Positions 1 through 8,238 of a DNA stretch of 64,000 nt are shown here, in pieces. Positions within the stretch are counted from its first letter, which is position 1. Each line of letters starts with the position of its first letter. The position numbers and the translations under genes are program-made. This stretch comes from PALSA-1003 sp963741315 (GTDB lineage: Bacteria; Pseudomonadota; Gammaproteobacteria; Burkholderiales; Casimicrobiaceae), in the NCBI GenBank assembly GCA_963741315.1, contig CAVUHK010000010.1:62001-126000 (forward strand). Direction: 5' to 3'. The notes beneath the pieces were generated by a model, which searched no databases, had not been told where the DNA came from, and worked only from the letters and a program-made list of their open reading frames with translations.

Positions 1-863
1 CCCATGCTCTTCAACTGCACGTTGACGTTCTGTATGCCAAGCAGGTTGATCAGCTGCGTAGTCACCGAGAGCGCCGAGGTAATTTCCTTGCGCGTCAGCG
101 GCGGCGTGGAAATATTCACCGCGATGACCACGTCGGCGCAGAGCTTGCGCGCCTCGTCGATCGGCAGGTTGTCGGCGATTCCGCCGTCGACCAGCAGGCG
201 TCCGTCCAGTTCCACCGGCGCAATCGCGCCGGGCACCGCCATGCTCGCGCGCATCGCCTGCGCGACGCTGCCCTTGCCCAGCACGACTGCGTTGCCGGTC
301 TCGATGTCGGTCGCCATCGCGCGAAACGGAATCGGCAATTTGTTGAAGTCGCTGATGCCGATCGCGGGGCCGGCAAGCACCCGGAAGAATGCCTCGATCG
401 AGATCCCGGCGATTACGCCGGTCGGCAACGCGAGGCCGCCGTCCTGGACGCCGATTTCCGGCGCGAACAGGGTCTTGAAGTCGTCGCTCTTGCGCCGCAT
501 GGAAATTTCCTTGCGCGGCGGCTGGTCCCGGAAAATCTCTGTCCAGTCGGCTTCAAGAACGAGTTCCTCGAGTCTGGCCGGCGGCGTTCCCGCGGCAAAG
601 GTGCCGCCGACGATCGCGCCCATGCTCGTCCCCGTCACGCAGTGAATCGGGATGTGCATCTCGTCGAGTACCTTGAGCACGCCCACGTGCGCGATGCCAC
701 GGGCGCCGCCTCCTGACAAGGCGAGGCCGATGCGCGGCGGTGCGCCGGCGGCACGTGCGGGAGGGACATCGACGGCGGCGACGCCGCGATGCGCCACTAT
801 TGCCGCCAACATCAACATTGCCGCGAGACCGCGGCGCGCGCCATTCCTTGAGACCTGCGACAT
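1..863 (-). CDS. Patatin-like phospholipase, C-terminus cut off by window edge
   Basis: About 287 codons are visible; the gene runs off the left edge. The start at 863 is supported by GGAG six bases upstream. The first ~35 residues contain a hydrophobic stretch (MLMLAAIVA) and look like a signal sequence. Patatin hallmarks follow: the glycine-rich oxyanion loop SGGGARG, the nucleophile elbow GTSMG (Ser about residue 80) and the DGG motif with the catalytic Asp (about residue 226). This is the RssA/YchK-type bacterial patatin family, Ser-Asp dyad lipid acyl hydrolases. The substrate is unknown. It lies alone, 125 bases downstream of the acetyltransferase gene on the same strand. It is one of three patatins in the window and is not closely similar to the other two. 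Confidence 0.85.
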   Translation of the reverse strand, partial: MSQVSRNGARRGLAAMLMLAAIVAHRGVAAVDVPPARAAGAPPRIGLALSGGGARGIAHVGVLKVLDEMHIPIHCVTGTSMGAIVGGTFAAGTPPARLEELVLEADWTEIFRDQPPRKEISMRRKSDDFKTLFAPEIGVQDGGLALPTGVIAGISIEAFFRVLAGPAIGISDFNKLPIPFRAMATDIETGNAVVLGKGSVAQAMRASMAVPGAIAPVELDGRLLVDGGIADNLPIDEARKLCADVVIAVNISTPPLTRKEITSALSVTTQLINLLGIQNVNVQLKSM

Positions 864-988
864 GTCCAACTCCATTGGTGTGATGCGCCAACTCAAGACA
901 AACAAAAGCCACGGTGGCAGCGTCGCTGCGCCCGCGGCCCACATTTCATGCCTGCAGTTTACTGGAGGGTGCTACGGCGCAATCGAAG

Positions 989-3622
989 TCACTTTCGCGC
1001 CGCCCGCAATTCGAGCGCAACGATGACCTGATCGCGATCGTCAGGATCCGCTGCGACCACGAAACCCAACGACTTCATCAGCCCGATCATCGACGCGTTG
1101 ATCGTCAGCACGCTGCCGACCAGGCGCCGGAAGCCGCGCTTGCGTGCGCAGGCGATGAGCATGCGCATGAGCGCGAAACCCAGGCCGCGACCCTGCCAGT
1201 CGTCGGCGACGACGATGGCGAATTCCGCGCTTTCCCGGTCCCAGTTCGCCACGTAGCGCGCCACCGCGACGATAGCTTCCGGATCGGCGGTTTCATCGAG
1301 CGCGACCAGCGCCAGTTCGCGGTCGTAGTCGACCTGCGTGAAGCGCTCCAGCATCTGCGGAGTGAGGCCCGGCAGGTGCTGCATGAAACGCATGTAGCGG
1401 CTGCGATCGGACAGCGCCGCCACGAAAGCCTGCTCCATCGCCGCATCCTCGGGCCGGATCGGTCGCACGCGCAGGTTGGCGCCCGATTTCAGCGTCAACT
1501 CGGTTTCCAGTTCCACCGGATACGGGTGGATCGCCATGTGCCGATAGCCTTCGCTGGCTGGTGGCCGACTCGCGTCGATGCTGGCGCGTGCGCCGACGAC
1601 CACCGCCTTGCCGCGCGCCACGTGCAACGGGTTCAGTTCGAGTTCCACCACCCACGGCGTCGCACATGCCAGCGCCGACACCTTGAGGAGCAAGTCGATC
1701 AGCGACTCCCCCGCGCCACCGAGCGCGGGATTGCCCAGTCCGCCGACCAGGTCGACCGCCAGTCGCCGACTCAGCGGCGGCAGCATCAGGGCAAGTTCCG
1801 CCGGCGGCGCAGACGCCGCGCCAAAACCGATCACCGGCCCGAATAGCGCATCGGTGTAGACGCCGATTTTCAGCGCATGATCCGACGCCTGCTGTGCGTC
1901 GTTGCGTACGATGAGCGTGAATTTGCCCGGCTTCGGTTTCGCGGCGGCAACGCTGCGCAGCAGCTCGGCATGCACCCGCGTCAACGCGGCCGAAGTGCGA
2001 ATGGCGGGTCGCAGCAGCGATGTGCGGCCATCGACTTCAGCCTCGAGCGCAACCGGATAGCCGATATGGCGTGCCGCGACTTTCGCGTCGGCGGCCGAGG
2101 TGACGACGGCAAGCGCGACCGGAATGCCGAATGCAGCCAGCAACAGTTGCGCCTCGCCTGTTGTCAAGGCGCTGCGTTGTGCGGCGATCGCGCGTGCGCG
2201 CACGCGCAGCGCAACGTCGAGATCGGGAAACGGAAGTTCGGCCTGCGGAGCGGGCACTTCGAGCAACCATTGCTGATTGCGCCGGTATGCGGCCAGAAAC
2301 GCGAACGCCTCGACTGCGTTCTCGGGCGTATAGAAATTTACCGCGCCGCCGCGCTCGAGCGCGACGCGTGCCTCCGGCCGGTCGACCGCGCCCAGCCACG
2401 CCGCAAGCAGCGGCTTGCGCGCGCCCTGGGCCACCGACGCGACCGCCTGTGCGGTTTCCAGGGACTGCGCCGCCGGCGTGGCAACATGCAGCGCCAACAC
2501 TGCGTCGGCCTCGGGATCGTCGAGCAGCAAGCGCACCGTCGCAGCGAATTGCTGATCGGTGGCTTCGCCCTGCACGTCGATGGGATTGCCCGCGTCGCAG
2601 CGTCCAGGCAGCAGCGACTTCAGCGCGGCGCATGTCGCCTCGCCTGGCCGCGCCAGCGCAACGCCAACGTCGGCCGCACGATCGGCCGCGAGCATGCCCG
2701 GACCGCGCCCGTTGGTAACGATGGCCAGTCGATTGCCTTGCGGGATGCGCCCTGCCTGCAGGATCACAGCGGCAGCAAGCAGTTGCGTGTAGTTCTCCAC
2801 GCGCACGGTGCCGGCTCGCCTGAGTGCGGCGCTGAACACCTTGTCCGACGGGAGCGCCCCATCGCGCGATCCCAACGCTGTCGTCGTTGCACGACCCGCC
2901 TTGAGCACGACCACGGGCTTGGTGCGCGCCGCCGCGCGCAACGCAGACAGAAAGGCGCGCGCATCGTGCAGTGTCTCGACGTAGAGCACGATGCCGTCGG
3001 TTTCCGGATCGGCGAGCGCGAATTCGAGTATTTCGCCGAAATCGACATCGACCGCAGCACCCAGCGCGGCGACGGAGGCAAAGCCGATACCGGCCGCGTG
3101 CGCAAAGTCGAGCAGCGCGCCCGCCACCGCGCCCGATTGCGAAATGAGCGCGAGTCGTCCTGGAAGCGCGGGAATTCCGCCGAAGCTCGCGTTGAGCCCG
3201 AGGGAAGGACGCATGACGCCGAGGCTCGCGGGTCCGAGCATGCGCACGCCCGCCTTGCGCCCCGCATTCGCGAGCGCGCGCTGCCAGCGCTGGTACTCCG
3301 TAGCGGTCGCTCCCGGGCTGCCTGACAGGATTACCGCGGCGCGCGCATGCCCACTGCAGGTGGCGATGATGTCCGGCACCAGCGGCGGGGCAGCGCAAAT
3401 CACCGCGAGATCGACCGCTTTCGGCAGCGCGCGTAGCGAACGAAACGACTTGCCCCCGAATCGCTTGGCTCCCGACGGGTCCACCGCGAAAAGCTCGCCG
3501 TGGTACCCGCCCGACTGCAAGTTGTTGCAGACCACGCGACCGAGCGTCCCCGCAGCGTTGGCGCCGATCAACACCACCGAGTCCGGTGCGAGCAGCGGCC
3601 TCAGATAATGAGTCGGGGTCAT
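989..3622 (-). CDS. pat: Pat/PatZ-type protein lysine acetyltransferase (NDP-forming acyl-CoA synthetase-like plus GNAT)
   Basis: An 877-residue fusion. Residues ~10-135 form a CoA-binding Rossmann domain (VVLIGANAAGTLG), then succinyl-CoA ligase-like (LISQSGA, ~159-165) and ATP-grasp-like domains follow. The last ~160 residues are a GNAT acetyltransferase with acetyl-CoA motif A (DDWQGRGLG). This is the layout of Salmonella Pat and E. coli PatZ (~886 aa), which acetylate acetyl-CoA synthetase and other proteins. The phospho-histidine motif SHTGA of active NDP-forming synthetases reads SRDGA at residues 252-256, so the synthetase half is probably a regulatory pseudo-enzyme. I chose the second Met as start because homologues begin close to the CoA-binding domain. 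The gene stands alone between a patatin and a tRNA. Confidence 0.85.
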   Translation of the reverse strand: MTPTHYLRPLLAPDSVVLIGANAAGTLGRVVCNNLQSGGYHGELFAVDPSGAKRFGGKSFRSLRALPKAVDLAVICAAPPLVPDIIATCSGHARAAVILSGSPGATATEYQRWQRALANAGRKAGVRMLGPASLGVMRPSLGLNASFGGIPALPGRLALISQSGAVAGALLDFAHAAGIGFASVAALGAAVDVDFGEILEFALADPETDGIVLYVETLHDARAFLSALRAAARTKPVVVLKAGRATTTALGSRDGALPSDKVFSAALRRAGTVRVENYTQLLAAAVILQAGRIPQGNRLAIVTNGRGPGMLAADRAADVGVALARPGEATCAALKSLLPGRCDAGNPIDVQGEATDQQFAATVRLLLDDPEADAVLALHVATPAAQSLETAQAVASVAQGARKPLLAAWLGAVDRPEARVALERGGAVNFYTPENAVEAFAFLAAYRRNQQWLLEVPAPQAELPFPDLDVALRVRARAIAAQRSALTTGEAQLLLAAFGIPVALAVVTSAADAKVAARHIGYPVALEAEVDGRTSLLRPAIRTSAALTRVHAELLRSVAAAKPKPGKFTLIVRNDAQQASDHALKIGVYTDALFGPVIGFGAASAPPAELALMLPPLSRRLAVDLVGGLGNPALGGAGESLIDLLLKVSALACATPWVVELELNPLHVARGKAVVVGARASIDASRPPASEGYRHMAIHPYPVELETELTLKSGANLRVRPIRPEDAAMEQAFVAALSDRSRYMRFMQHLPGLTPQMLERFTQVDYDRELALVALDETADPEAIVAVARYVANWDRESAEFAIVVADDWQGRGLGFALMRMLIACARKRGFRRLVGSVLTINASMIGLMKSLGFVVAADPDDRDQVIVALELRAARK

Positions 3623-3671
3623 GGCGTGGGTAAGTCTAGCGTATCGACGCGGTCGCCGGCGGCCCGGTGCG

Positions 3672-3702
3672 TTCTGCAACCCGCGCCGACTAATGAGACA
3701 AT
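3672..3702 (+). promoter_or_regulatory. Possible promoter of the interrupted tRNA gene
   Basis: GACAAT (3697-3702) lies ten bases before the mature tRNA 5' end, with a weak -35-like TTCTGCA about 18 bases further upstream. The position fits a stable-RNA promoter, but the boxes are poor and this is inference. Confidence 0.3.
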
Positions 3703-3711
3703 GCGCGGCGT

Positions 3712-4031
3712 GGGCCGTTAGCTCAGTTGGTTAGAGCAGAGGACTTGGCGGAGGCGCCCTAAACAACGCTCGCGTTGCACGGGAATCTCCAATGGGTTGC
3801 CCGGGGTAAGTTGACTCTGCCCCGGCGTAGAACTTCTCAAATTCGGTGAAAGCTAAAGCGGGCCAACCGCCACGCCAATGCCGAGCGAAACTCCGCAAGG
3901 AGTACGTGTAGAGACTCGACGGGAAGGCCGAAAGGCAAGACAGAGTCCAGACCACGAACCGGAAACGGGCGGCGAAAGCCGAAGTGGCAGGCATAATCCT
4001 TTGGTCGTTGGTTCGAGCCCAACACGGCCCA
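3712..4031 (+). tRNA. tRNA-Ile(CAU), interrupted in the anticodon loop by a group I intron
   Basis: Two half-tRNAs 246 bases apart join into a full cloverleaf. Acceptor GGGCCGT (3712-3718) pairs perfectly with ACGGCCC (4024-4030), discriminator A4031. D stem GCTC/GAGC; T stem GTTGG/CCAAC with loop TTCGAGC. The anticodon stem is GAGGA (3739-3743) with TCCTT (3997-4001). Joining 3745 to 3992 gives the seven-base loop CTCATAA with anticodon CAU. The loop, the acceptor without a 1-72 mismatch and the C4-G69/C5-G68 pairs favour the minor isoleucine tRNA, whose C34 is modified to lysidine by TilS; elongator Met is the alternative. The encoded 3' end is ACC then C, so the CCA end is completed after transcription. 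Confidence 0.88.
3746..3991 (+). ncRNA. Group I intron (probably IC3) within tRNA-Ile(CAU)
   Basis: The insert shows the catalytic core of a group I ribozyme. P3 is CTTCTC (3833-3838) with GGGAAG (3921-3926), followed by the AAA of J3/4. P4 is TTCGGT (3842-3847) with GCCGAG (3880-3885). P7 is GACTC (3913-3917) with GAGTC (3943-3947). P8 (3927-3936) and two 3' hairpins (3959-3968, 3970-3981) carry GAAA tetraloops. The stretch GTGTAGAGACTCGACGG closely matches the P7/P3 region of the 205-nt Azoarcus tRNA-Ile(CAU) intron. The last intron base is G, as splicing requires. A strong stem CCGGGG/CCCCGG (3801-3825) is a P2 candidate. I could not assign P1 with its guide sequence with confidence. There is no homing-endonuclease ORF. 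Confidence 0.85.
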
Positions 4032-4044
4032 CCCGCTTGCAGTG

Positions 4045-4111
4045 CCGATGCGCATCTCTTGAGGTCCGCATCGGTAGTCGATCCGCACCCGCGCCGCATG
4101 TCACGGCGCGG
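4045..4111. terminator. Two adjacent inverted repeats between the tRNA and an SH3 gene
   Basis: CCGATGCG (4045-4052) pairs with CGCATCGG (4067-4074), and CCGCGCCG (4089-4096) pairs with CGGCGCGG (4104-4111) across a seven-base loop. They lie between the 3' end of the tRNA (+) and the end of the convergent SH3 gene (-), where a bidirectional terminator would be expected. Neither stem is followed by a T-run, so intrinsic termination is uncertain. Confidence 0.4.
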
Positions 4112-4124
4112 ACCAACGTAGCGC

Positions 4125-4826
4125 CTACTGCGAGCCCGGACTTCCCGGCCTGCCGCCAGAGCCGGAATCGGGGGGACGCTGCGGTCGATTGCCGCCGCCG
4201 CCACCACCACCCCCACCACCGCCTCCACCACCGCCCGGACGATCGGGTCGCCCGGAGTCGGGTGGACGCGATCCACTCGGCGGCCGCGAATTGTTGGGCG
4301 GTCGCGAATTATTGGGCGGACGAGAATTGTTGGGCGGGCGCCCGCTCTGCGGCGGTCGCGACGGCGGACGAGAATTCGGCGGCGGCCTCGACGGCGGCGG
4401 GCGCCACGCGGGCGGTGGGGGCCTGCGGTTCCACCGGTTGTCCCAATAGGGCTGATTGCCGAACCATGGTCGGCCCCGATAGTGAGTTCCCCAATAGGTA
4501 TTGAGGTTGAATGTCACCACCGGCAGGCCGAGATTCGGCCCGCCGTTGAGAATGGTTACCGTGTTGTTGTTCCATGGAAACGACAGGTAACGCGTGTAGA
4601 CCCATCCCCGGTCGCGCCCTGCGATGACATCGCACCAGCGCCAGTCGCTGGTGCAGCCGACCACGTTGACGGCCGTGCCACCAAGCAACCACGTGACCGC
4701 CGGAAAATGGCGATCCGGTCCGGCTCGAACGTTGACTGCGGCGGTGGTGATGGCGGTCTGCGCCGTGGCATACGACGCCCACGCCAGTCCCGCAATGCCA
4801 AACCAGGCCCACGATCGCGAATGCAT
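4125..4826 (-). CDS. Secreted SH3b-domain protein with Pro/Asn/Ser repeats and a poly-Gly tail
   Basis: 233 residues. A signal peptide ends near SYATAQ. A bacterial SH3 domain covers about residues 25-90 (AAVNVRAGPDRHFP, GCTSDWRWCDV, RGWVYTRYL), followed by a Tyr/Trp-rich stretch (TYWGTHYRGRPWFG). From ~150 on the protein is low-complexity: Pro-Arg runs, three NNSRPP repeats and a block of about 15 Gly. SH3b domains often bind peptidoglycan or envelope proteins; the disordered tail may be a spacer. The first ~130 residues resemble the protein at 33147-33569, which shares the RAGP, GW(R/Q)WCD and RGWV motifs, so the two are paralogues. Monocistronic, convergent with the tRNA. Function unknown. 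Confidence 0.75.
   Translation of the reverse strand: MHSRSWAWFGIAGLAWASYATAQTAITTAAVNVRAGPDRHFPAVTWLLGGTAVNVVGCTSDWRWCDVIAGRDRGWVYTRYLSFPWNNNTVTILNGGPNLGLPVVTFNLNTYWGTHYRGRPWFGNQPYWDNRWNRRPPPPAWRPPPSRPPPNSRPPSRPPQSGRPPNNSRPPNNSRPPNNSRPPSGSRPPDSGRPDRPGGGGGGGGGGGGGGGNRPQRPPDSGSGGRPGSPGSQ
4285..4338 (+). repeat. 18-bp tandem repeat, three copies, inside the SH3 gene
   Basis: Three successive units (4285-4302, 4303-4320, 4321-4338) of the pattern CGCGAATTGTTGGGCGGT with few mismatches. On the minus strand they encode NNSRPP three times. A GC-rich triplet run for poly-Gly lies at about 4191-4240. Such units can change in number by slippage, so tail length may vary between strains. Confidence 0.75.
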
Positions 4827-4842
4827 TCTATGTCTCCAGAAA

Positions 4843-6294
4843 TCAGCGCGGCGTCGGCGCTGCGGCGACGCCCTGCGGTCGCGGCGTCATCGAATCGGCA
4901 ACGTCCACCCAGCCACCGCCCATCGCCTGGTACACGTTGACGAGCTGAGTGTACCTGACCGCGAGCAGGCTCACCGACGCAAGCTCGGCTGCGAAGAGTT
5001 CGTTTTCGGCGACGAGCACCTCGAGGTATCCCGAGACGCCCTTGTCGAACTTGAGCCTCGACAGTCGCGCGAACTCGCGCAGCGCCACGACACGCTGCTG
5101 CTGCAGCCGGACTTCCTCGATCTTCTTCTGCGATCCGGTCAGCGCATCGTTGGTCTCGCGAAACGCATTGAGAATGGTCTGCTGGTAGAACTCCACCGCC
5201 TGCCGATTCTGCGCTTCGGCCGACTTCACCTGTCCCTCGATGGCGCCGAAGGTGAAGATCGGACCGCTCAACCCGGCGGCGACCGCCCACAGGCTGGCGG
5301 GACCGGTCAGGAAATTGCCGAAGGCGGTACTGGCCGACCCGAGCAGGCCGGTCAGCGATATGGACGGATAGTAGAGCGCGCGTGTCGCACCGATGTTGGC
5401 ATTGGTTGCGATCAGGTTCTGCTCCGCCTGGAGAATGTCCGGGCGGCGCTGCAGCAGCGTCGACGGAAGGTCCGCCGGAATCAGCGGCGCCAGGAGTTGA
5501 TCGATGGTCTTCCCGCGCGCAATCGGCCCTGGATTCTGTCCCAGCAGGATAGAAATCAGATTCTCCTGCGCCGCGATCGCCTGCTCGATGGCCGGGATCG
5601 CGGCCAGTGCCTGGTTGTACTGCGAGCGGATCTGCGTCACCTCGGTCTGCGACACGATGCCGGCCTTGAAGCGCAGATCGAAGATGCGCGCGGTTTCGCC
5701 GAAATTGCGCGCCGTTTCCCTGGCGATCTCGAGCTGGCGGTCGAACGCCCGCAACCCGATGTAGCTCGCGGCGACGCTCGCAACCACCGTCAGCACCACG
5801 CCTCGCTTGACCTGTTCGCTGGCATAGACCTGCGCCTGCGCGGCTTCGCTCAAGCGCTGCACACGGCCGAACAAGTCCAACTGCCACGATGCGCCGAGCG
5901 ACGCCTCGTAGAGTGTGAAGTAGTTGTCGACACCCGGGGGTATCACCGACAGGCCCACGCGGCTCGAGCGGAAGCGGCTCACGTCGGCGCCATAGCCGAC
6001 CTGCGGAAAGAACTGCGAGCGCGTCGCGAGCAGTGCGCCGCCGAACTGATCGATGCGCGCCGCCGCGATGCGGACATCGCGATTGCCGCGCAGCGCGGTT
6101 TCGATAAGATCGTTCAACACCGGGTCACCGAACTGCTCCCACCACTTGGTGTTCGCGACTTCGGCGGCCTTGGGATAGTCGATGCGCCACGCCACCGGCG
6201 TGTCAACGCCGGGGCGCACGTAATCCGGCCCGACGGTACAGCCGGCAAGCGCGGCGGCAAGCGCAACGAACGCCACGAGCGTGCGAGTCCTCAT
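4843..6294 (-). CDS. RND efflux outer-membrane factor (NodT/OprM family lipoprotein)
   Basis: 483 residues, a TolC-like outer-membrane channel of tripartite efflux pumps. The start at 6294 has AAGGAG six bases upstream and gives a lipoprotein signal peptide with lipobox LAGC (Cys19), followed by VGPDYVRP, the usual mature start of this family. Typical motifs follow: WWEQFGDPVLNDLI, the LASWQLDLFGR-type segment (here ASWQLDLFGRV), and DILQAEQNLIATNANIGATRA. Two OEP repeats fill the protein. No adaptor or pump gene adjoins it; an adaptor-pump pair without a channel lies at 20700-24883 on the same strand and is a possible partner. A perfect palindrome at 6464-6479 upstream may be its operator. 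Confidence 0.9.
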   Translation of the reverse strand: MRTRTLVAFVALAAALAGCTVGPDYVRPGVDTPVAWRIDYPKAAEVANTKWWEQFGDPVLNDLIETALRGNRDVRIAAARIDQFGGALLATRSQFFPQVGYGADVSRFRSSRVGLSVIPPGVDNYFTLYEASLGASWQLDLFGRVQRLSEAAQAQVYASEQVKRGVVLTVVASVAASYIGLRAFDRQLEIARETARNFGETARIFDLRFKAGIVSQTEVTQIRSQYNQALAAIPAIEQAIAAQENLISILLGQNPGPIARGKTIDQLLAPLIPADLPSTLLQRRPDILQAEQNLIATNANIGATRALYYPSISLTGLLGSASTAFGNFLTGPASLWAVAAGLSGPIFTFGAIEGQVKSAEAQNRQAVEFYQQTILNAFRETNDALTGSQKKIEEVRLQQQRVVALREFARLSRLKFDKGVSGYLEVLVAENELFAAELASVSLLAVRYTQLVNVYQAMGGGWVDVADSMTPRPQGVAAAPTPR

Positions 6295-6463
6295 CTGATA
6301 CTCCTTGCGGCAGGGTGCGGACGACACCCGCGCTCGATTTCCGCGACGCCGCCTCAGCGTTTGCAGCGCGCCATCGACGCGCCTGGGTCCACGATGAGTC
6401 GGGTCGCCAACCAGAACATGCATGACCCGGCCTATTTTCGCAGTGTTTGAGGGTGCATTCCAG

Positions 6464-6479
6464 CTAAACCATCGTTTAG
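6464..6479. promoter_or_regulatory. Palindrome CTAAAC-N4-GTTTAG, possible TetR-type operator
   Basis: Perfect six-base arms separated by CATC, the only AT-rich palindrome in the 338-base gap between the efflux outer-membrane factor (-) and the lipoprotein patatin (+). Compact dyads of this form are typical operators of TetR/AcrR repressors that control efflux genes. No TetR gene is in the window, so the regulator is unidentified. Confidence 0.5.
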
Positions 6480-6563
6480 TCGCGCCGTCCCGGACGCGGT
6501 GGCACTACAGCTGGCTGCCGGTCGCGTGGCTCGTTCCAGCCCGTTCCGCTGCCGCCCGGAGCG

Positions 6564-6615
6564 GTGCAACCTCACAGTACAATCCCGTAGTGCAACCCCG
6601 CAGTGCAACCCAGTT
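6564..6615 (+). repeat. 13-bp tandem repeat, four degenerate copies, upstream of the lipoprotein patatin
   Basis: Four consecutive 13-base units begin at 6564, 6577, 6590 and 6603 with the pattern GTGCAACCCCGCA; the second reads GTACAATCCCGTA. The array ends 16 bases before the TTG start at 6632. The second unit contains a -10-like TACAAT. It could be an iterated regulator site or simple slippage. Confidence 0.6.
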
Positions 6616-6631
6616 GGGAGACGAAAGGTGA

Positions 6632-7830
6632 TTGCGGTCCGCGCATCTCGTTGCCTGTGCCGCGCTGTGCCTCGCCGGGTGCGGGATCCTGCCGCGCAAC
6701 GCGGTGCCTCCCGATCTTGCGGCCGAAGCGCACCTGCCGGGAATGCCCGACATCCGCGCACCGGCCGGCCGCCCCAGCGCGCTGATGACGACCGATCTTG
6801 CGCGCTCCTTCGAACAGGAGTCGCGCACGGACTTTCCGATCGGACCCGACGGGCAGATTCACTATGCCCACCTCGCGCTGTCCGGCGGCGGCCCCAACGG
6901 CGCCTTTGGCGCCGGTTTCCTCAACGGCTGGACCTCCACCGGCAAGCGACCGGTTTTCAAGATCGTCACCGGAGTGTCGACCGGCGCGCTGATGGCGCCG
7001 TTCGCCTTCCTCGGTCCAAGGTACGACGAGGCGCTGCGCAACTTCTACACGACGACGGCATCGCGCAACATCTTCCGCGTGCTTCGCATCATTCCTCAGC
7101 TGCTCGGCGGCGAATCGCTGGCCGACACCGCGCCGCTGCGCGCGCTGATCGCCGACACCGTCGACGAGGCATTCCTGCGCGAGATCGCAACGGCCCACAA
7201 CCAGGGTCGCCGCCTCTATGTCGGCACCGTCGACCTCGACTCGCAGCGGTTCGTGATCTGGAACATGGGATTGATCGCCAACAGCGGCAGCCCGGAAGCG
7301 GTCGAGCTGTTCCGGCAGATTCTGCTCGCCTCGTCGTCGATCCCGGTGGCGTTTCCCCCGGTGTTCTTCAATGTCGAGGTCGGGGGGCGGCGCTACGACG
7401 AAATGCACGTCGACGGCAGCGTCGCGTCGTTCGTCTTCTACTCGGGCGGCATGTTCAGTTTCTCGAGGTGCGCGCCGCCGTCGGCCGCGGGCCGGGAACG
7501 GAGGACATCTTCGTCATCCACAATGGCCAGCTTGTTGCCGACCCCGCAGGCGACGTCGCGATCGTTGCGCAGTATCGCGCTGCGCGTGTTCGACTCGGCC
7601 GGCAAGGCGGCTGTCGTCGGCGACCTGGTGCGCATCTACGCGGTCGCCGTGCGCGACCGATCGGGCTATCGCTGGACCACGATCCCGAATGGCGTCGAGA
7701 TCACCGGCGACGAAGTGTTCGATCCCGAGAAGATGCTCGAGCTCTACGACCTCGGCTACCAGACCGCGACCGACCGGGACCGCAATGGTTCACCGAGCCG
7801 CCCGGACTCGGCACGTCGCTCGCACCATGA
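6632..7830 (+). CDS. Patatin-like phospholipase lipoprotein (three apparent frame breaks)
   Basis: Starts with TTG at 6632, giving a lipoprotein signal peptide with lipobox LAGC (Cys17). Patatin motifs: ALSGGGPNGAFGAG, nucleophile elbow VTGVSTG, and VDGS where most members have DGG. The frame is broken near 7457 and restored near 7580; between them the +1 reading gives a convincing continuation (GPGTEDIFVIHNGQLVADP). A third shift near 7785 leads to an ending QWFTEPPG and a stop at 7830. Reading through all three gives about 398 residues, normal for the family. The clean protein similarity on both sides of each break suggests sequencing indels. An envelope lipid hydrolase is inferred. It precedes the urease operon. 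Confidence 0.75.
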
Positions 7831-7881
7831 TCTCGGGCGCGAGCCCATGCAGAGGCACCCGGGTGCACTGCGCGCTTCAGC

Positions 7882-7887
7882 TACAAT
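7882..7887 (+). promoter_or_regulatory. Candidate -10 box of the urease operon
   Basis: TACAAT followed by CG lies 27 bases before the ureA start. This -10 form is common in Burkholderiales. No clear -35 box is visible, so an activator may be needed. Confidence 0.35.
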
Positions 7888-7913
7888 CGACGGCACCAGG
7901 CAGGGAGGATGCG

Positions 7914-8216
7914 ATGCAACTGACTCCGCGGGAATTCGACAAGCTGCTCATCTACATGATGGCCGAGGTGGCCCTCAAGCGCAAAGCGAAGGGCATCAAG
8001 CTCAACTATCCGGAAGCCGTCGCGATCATCTCGGCGAGCGCGCTCGACGGCGCGCGCGCGGGCAAGACCATCGAGGAAGTCACCAAGGAAGCGCGCACCG
8101 CGCTGACCAAGGACGATGTGATGGATGGCGTGGCCGATCTGGTGCCCATGGTGCAGGTCGAAGCCGTGTTCACCGACGGCAGCCGCCTCGTGACCGTGCA
8201 CACGCCGATCCAATAA
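7914..8216 (+). CDS. ureA: Urease gamma subunit
   Basis: 100 residues, the normal length of UreA, the smallest structural subunit of the nickel urease that hydrolyses urea to ammonia and carbamate. It begins MQLTPREFDKLLIYMMAE and contains LKLNYPEA-type (here IKLNYPEA) and MVQVEAVFTDGSRLVTVH, all diagnostic. GGAGG lies upstream of the ATG. First gene of a seven-gene urease operon (ureABCEFGD) plus a urea channel on the + strand; ureB follows after 22 bases. Confidence 0.97.
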   Translation: MQLTPREFDKLLIYMMAEVALKRKAKGIKLNYPEAVAIISASALDGARAGKTIEEVTKEARTALTKDDVMDGVADLVPMVQVEAVFTDGSRLVTVHTPIQ

Positions 8217-8238
8217 CCGACACCGAAGGAGAAGCGTC

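Noticed and set aside
3731..4276. Several minus-strand reading frames over the tRNA and intron, including one with VGLEPTTKGL
   Set aside because: VGLEPTTKGL and SNQRPKDYA are the known artefact of translating a tRNA gene backwards; the stretch is tRNA and group I intron.
4189..4449. A plus-strand poly-Pro/Gly-rich reading frame inside the SH3 gene
   Set aside because: It is the complement of the repeat tail; no start signal and no independent motif.
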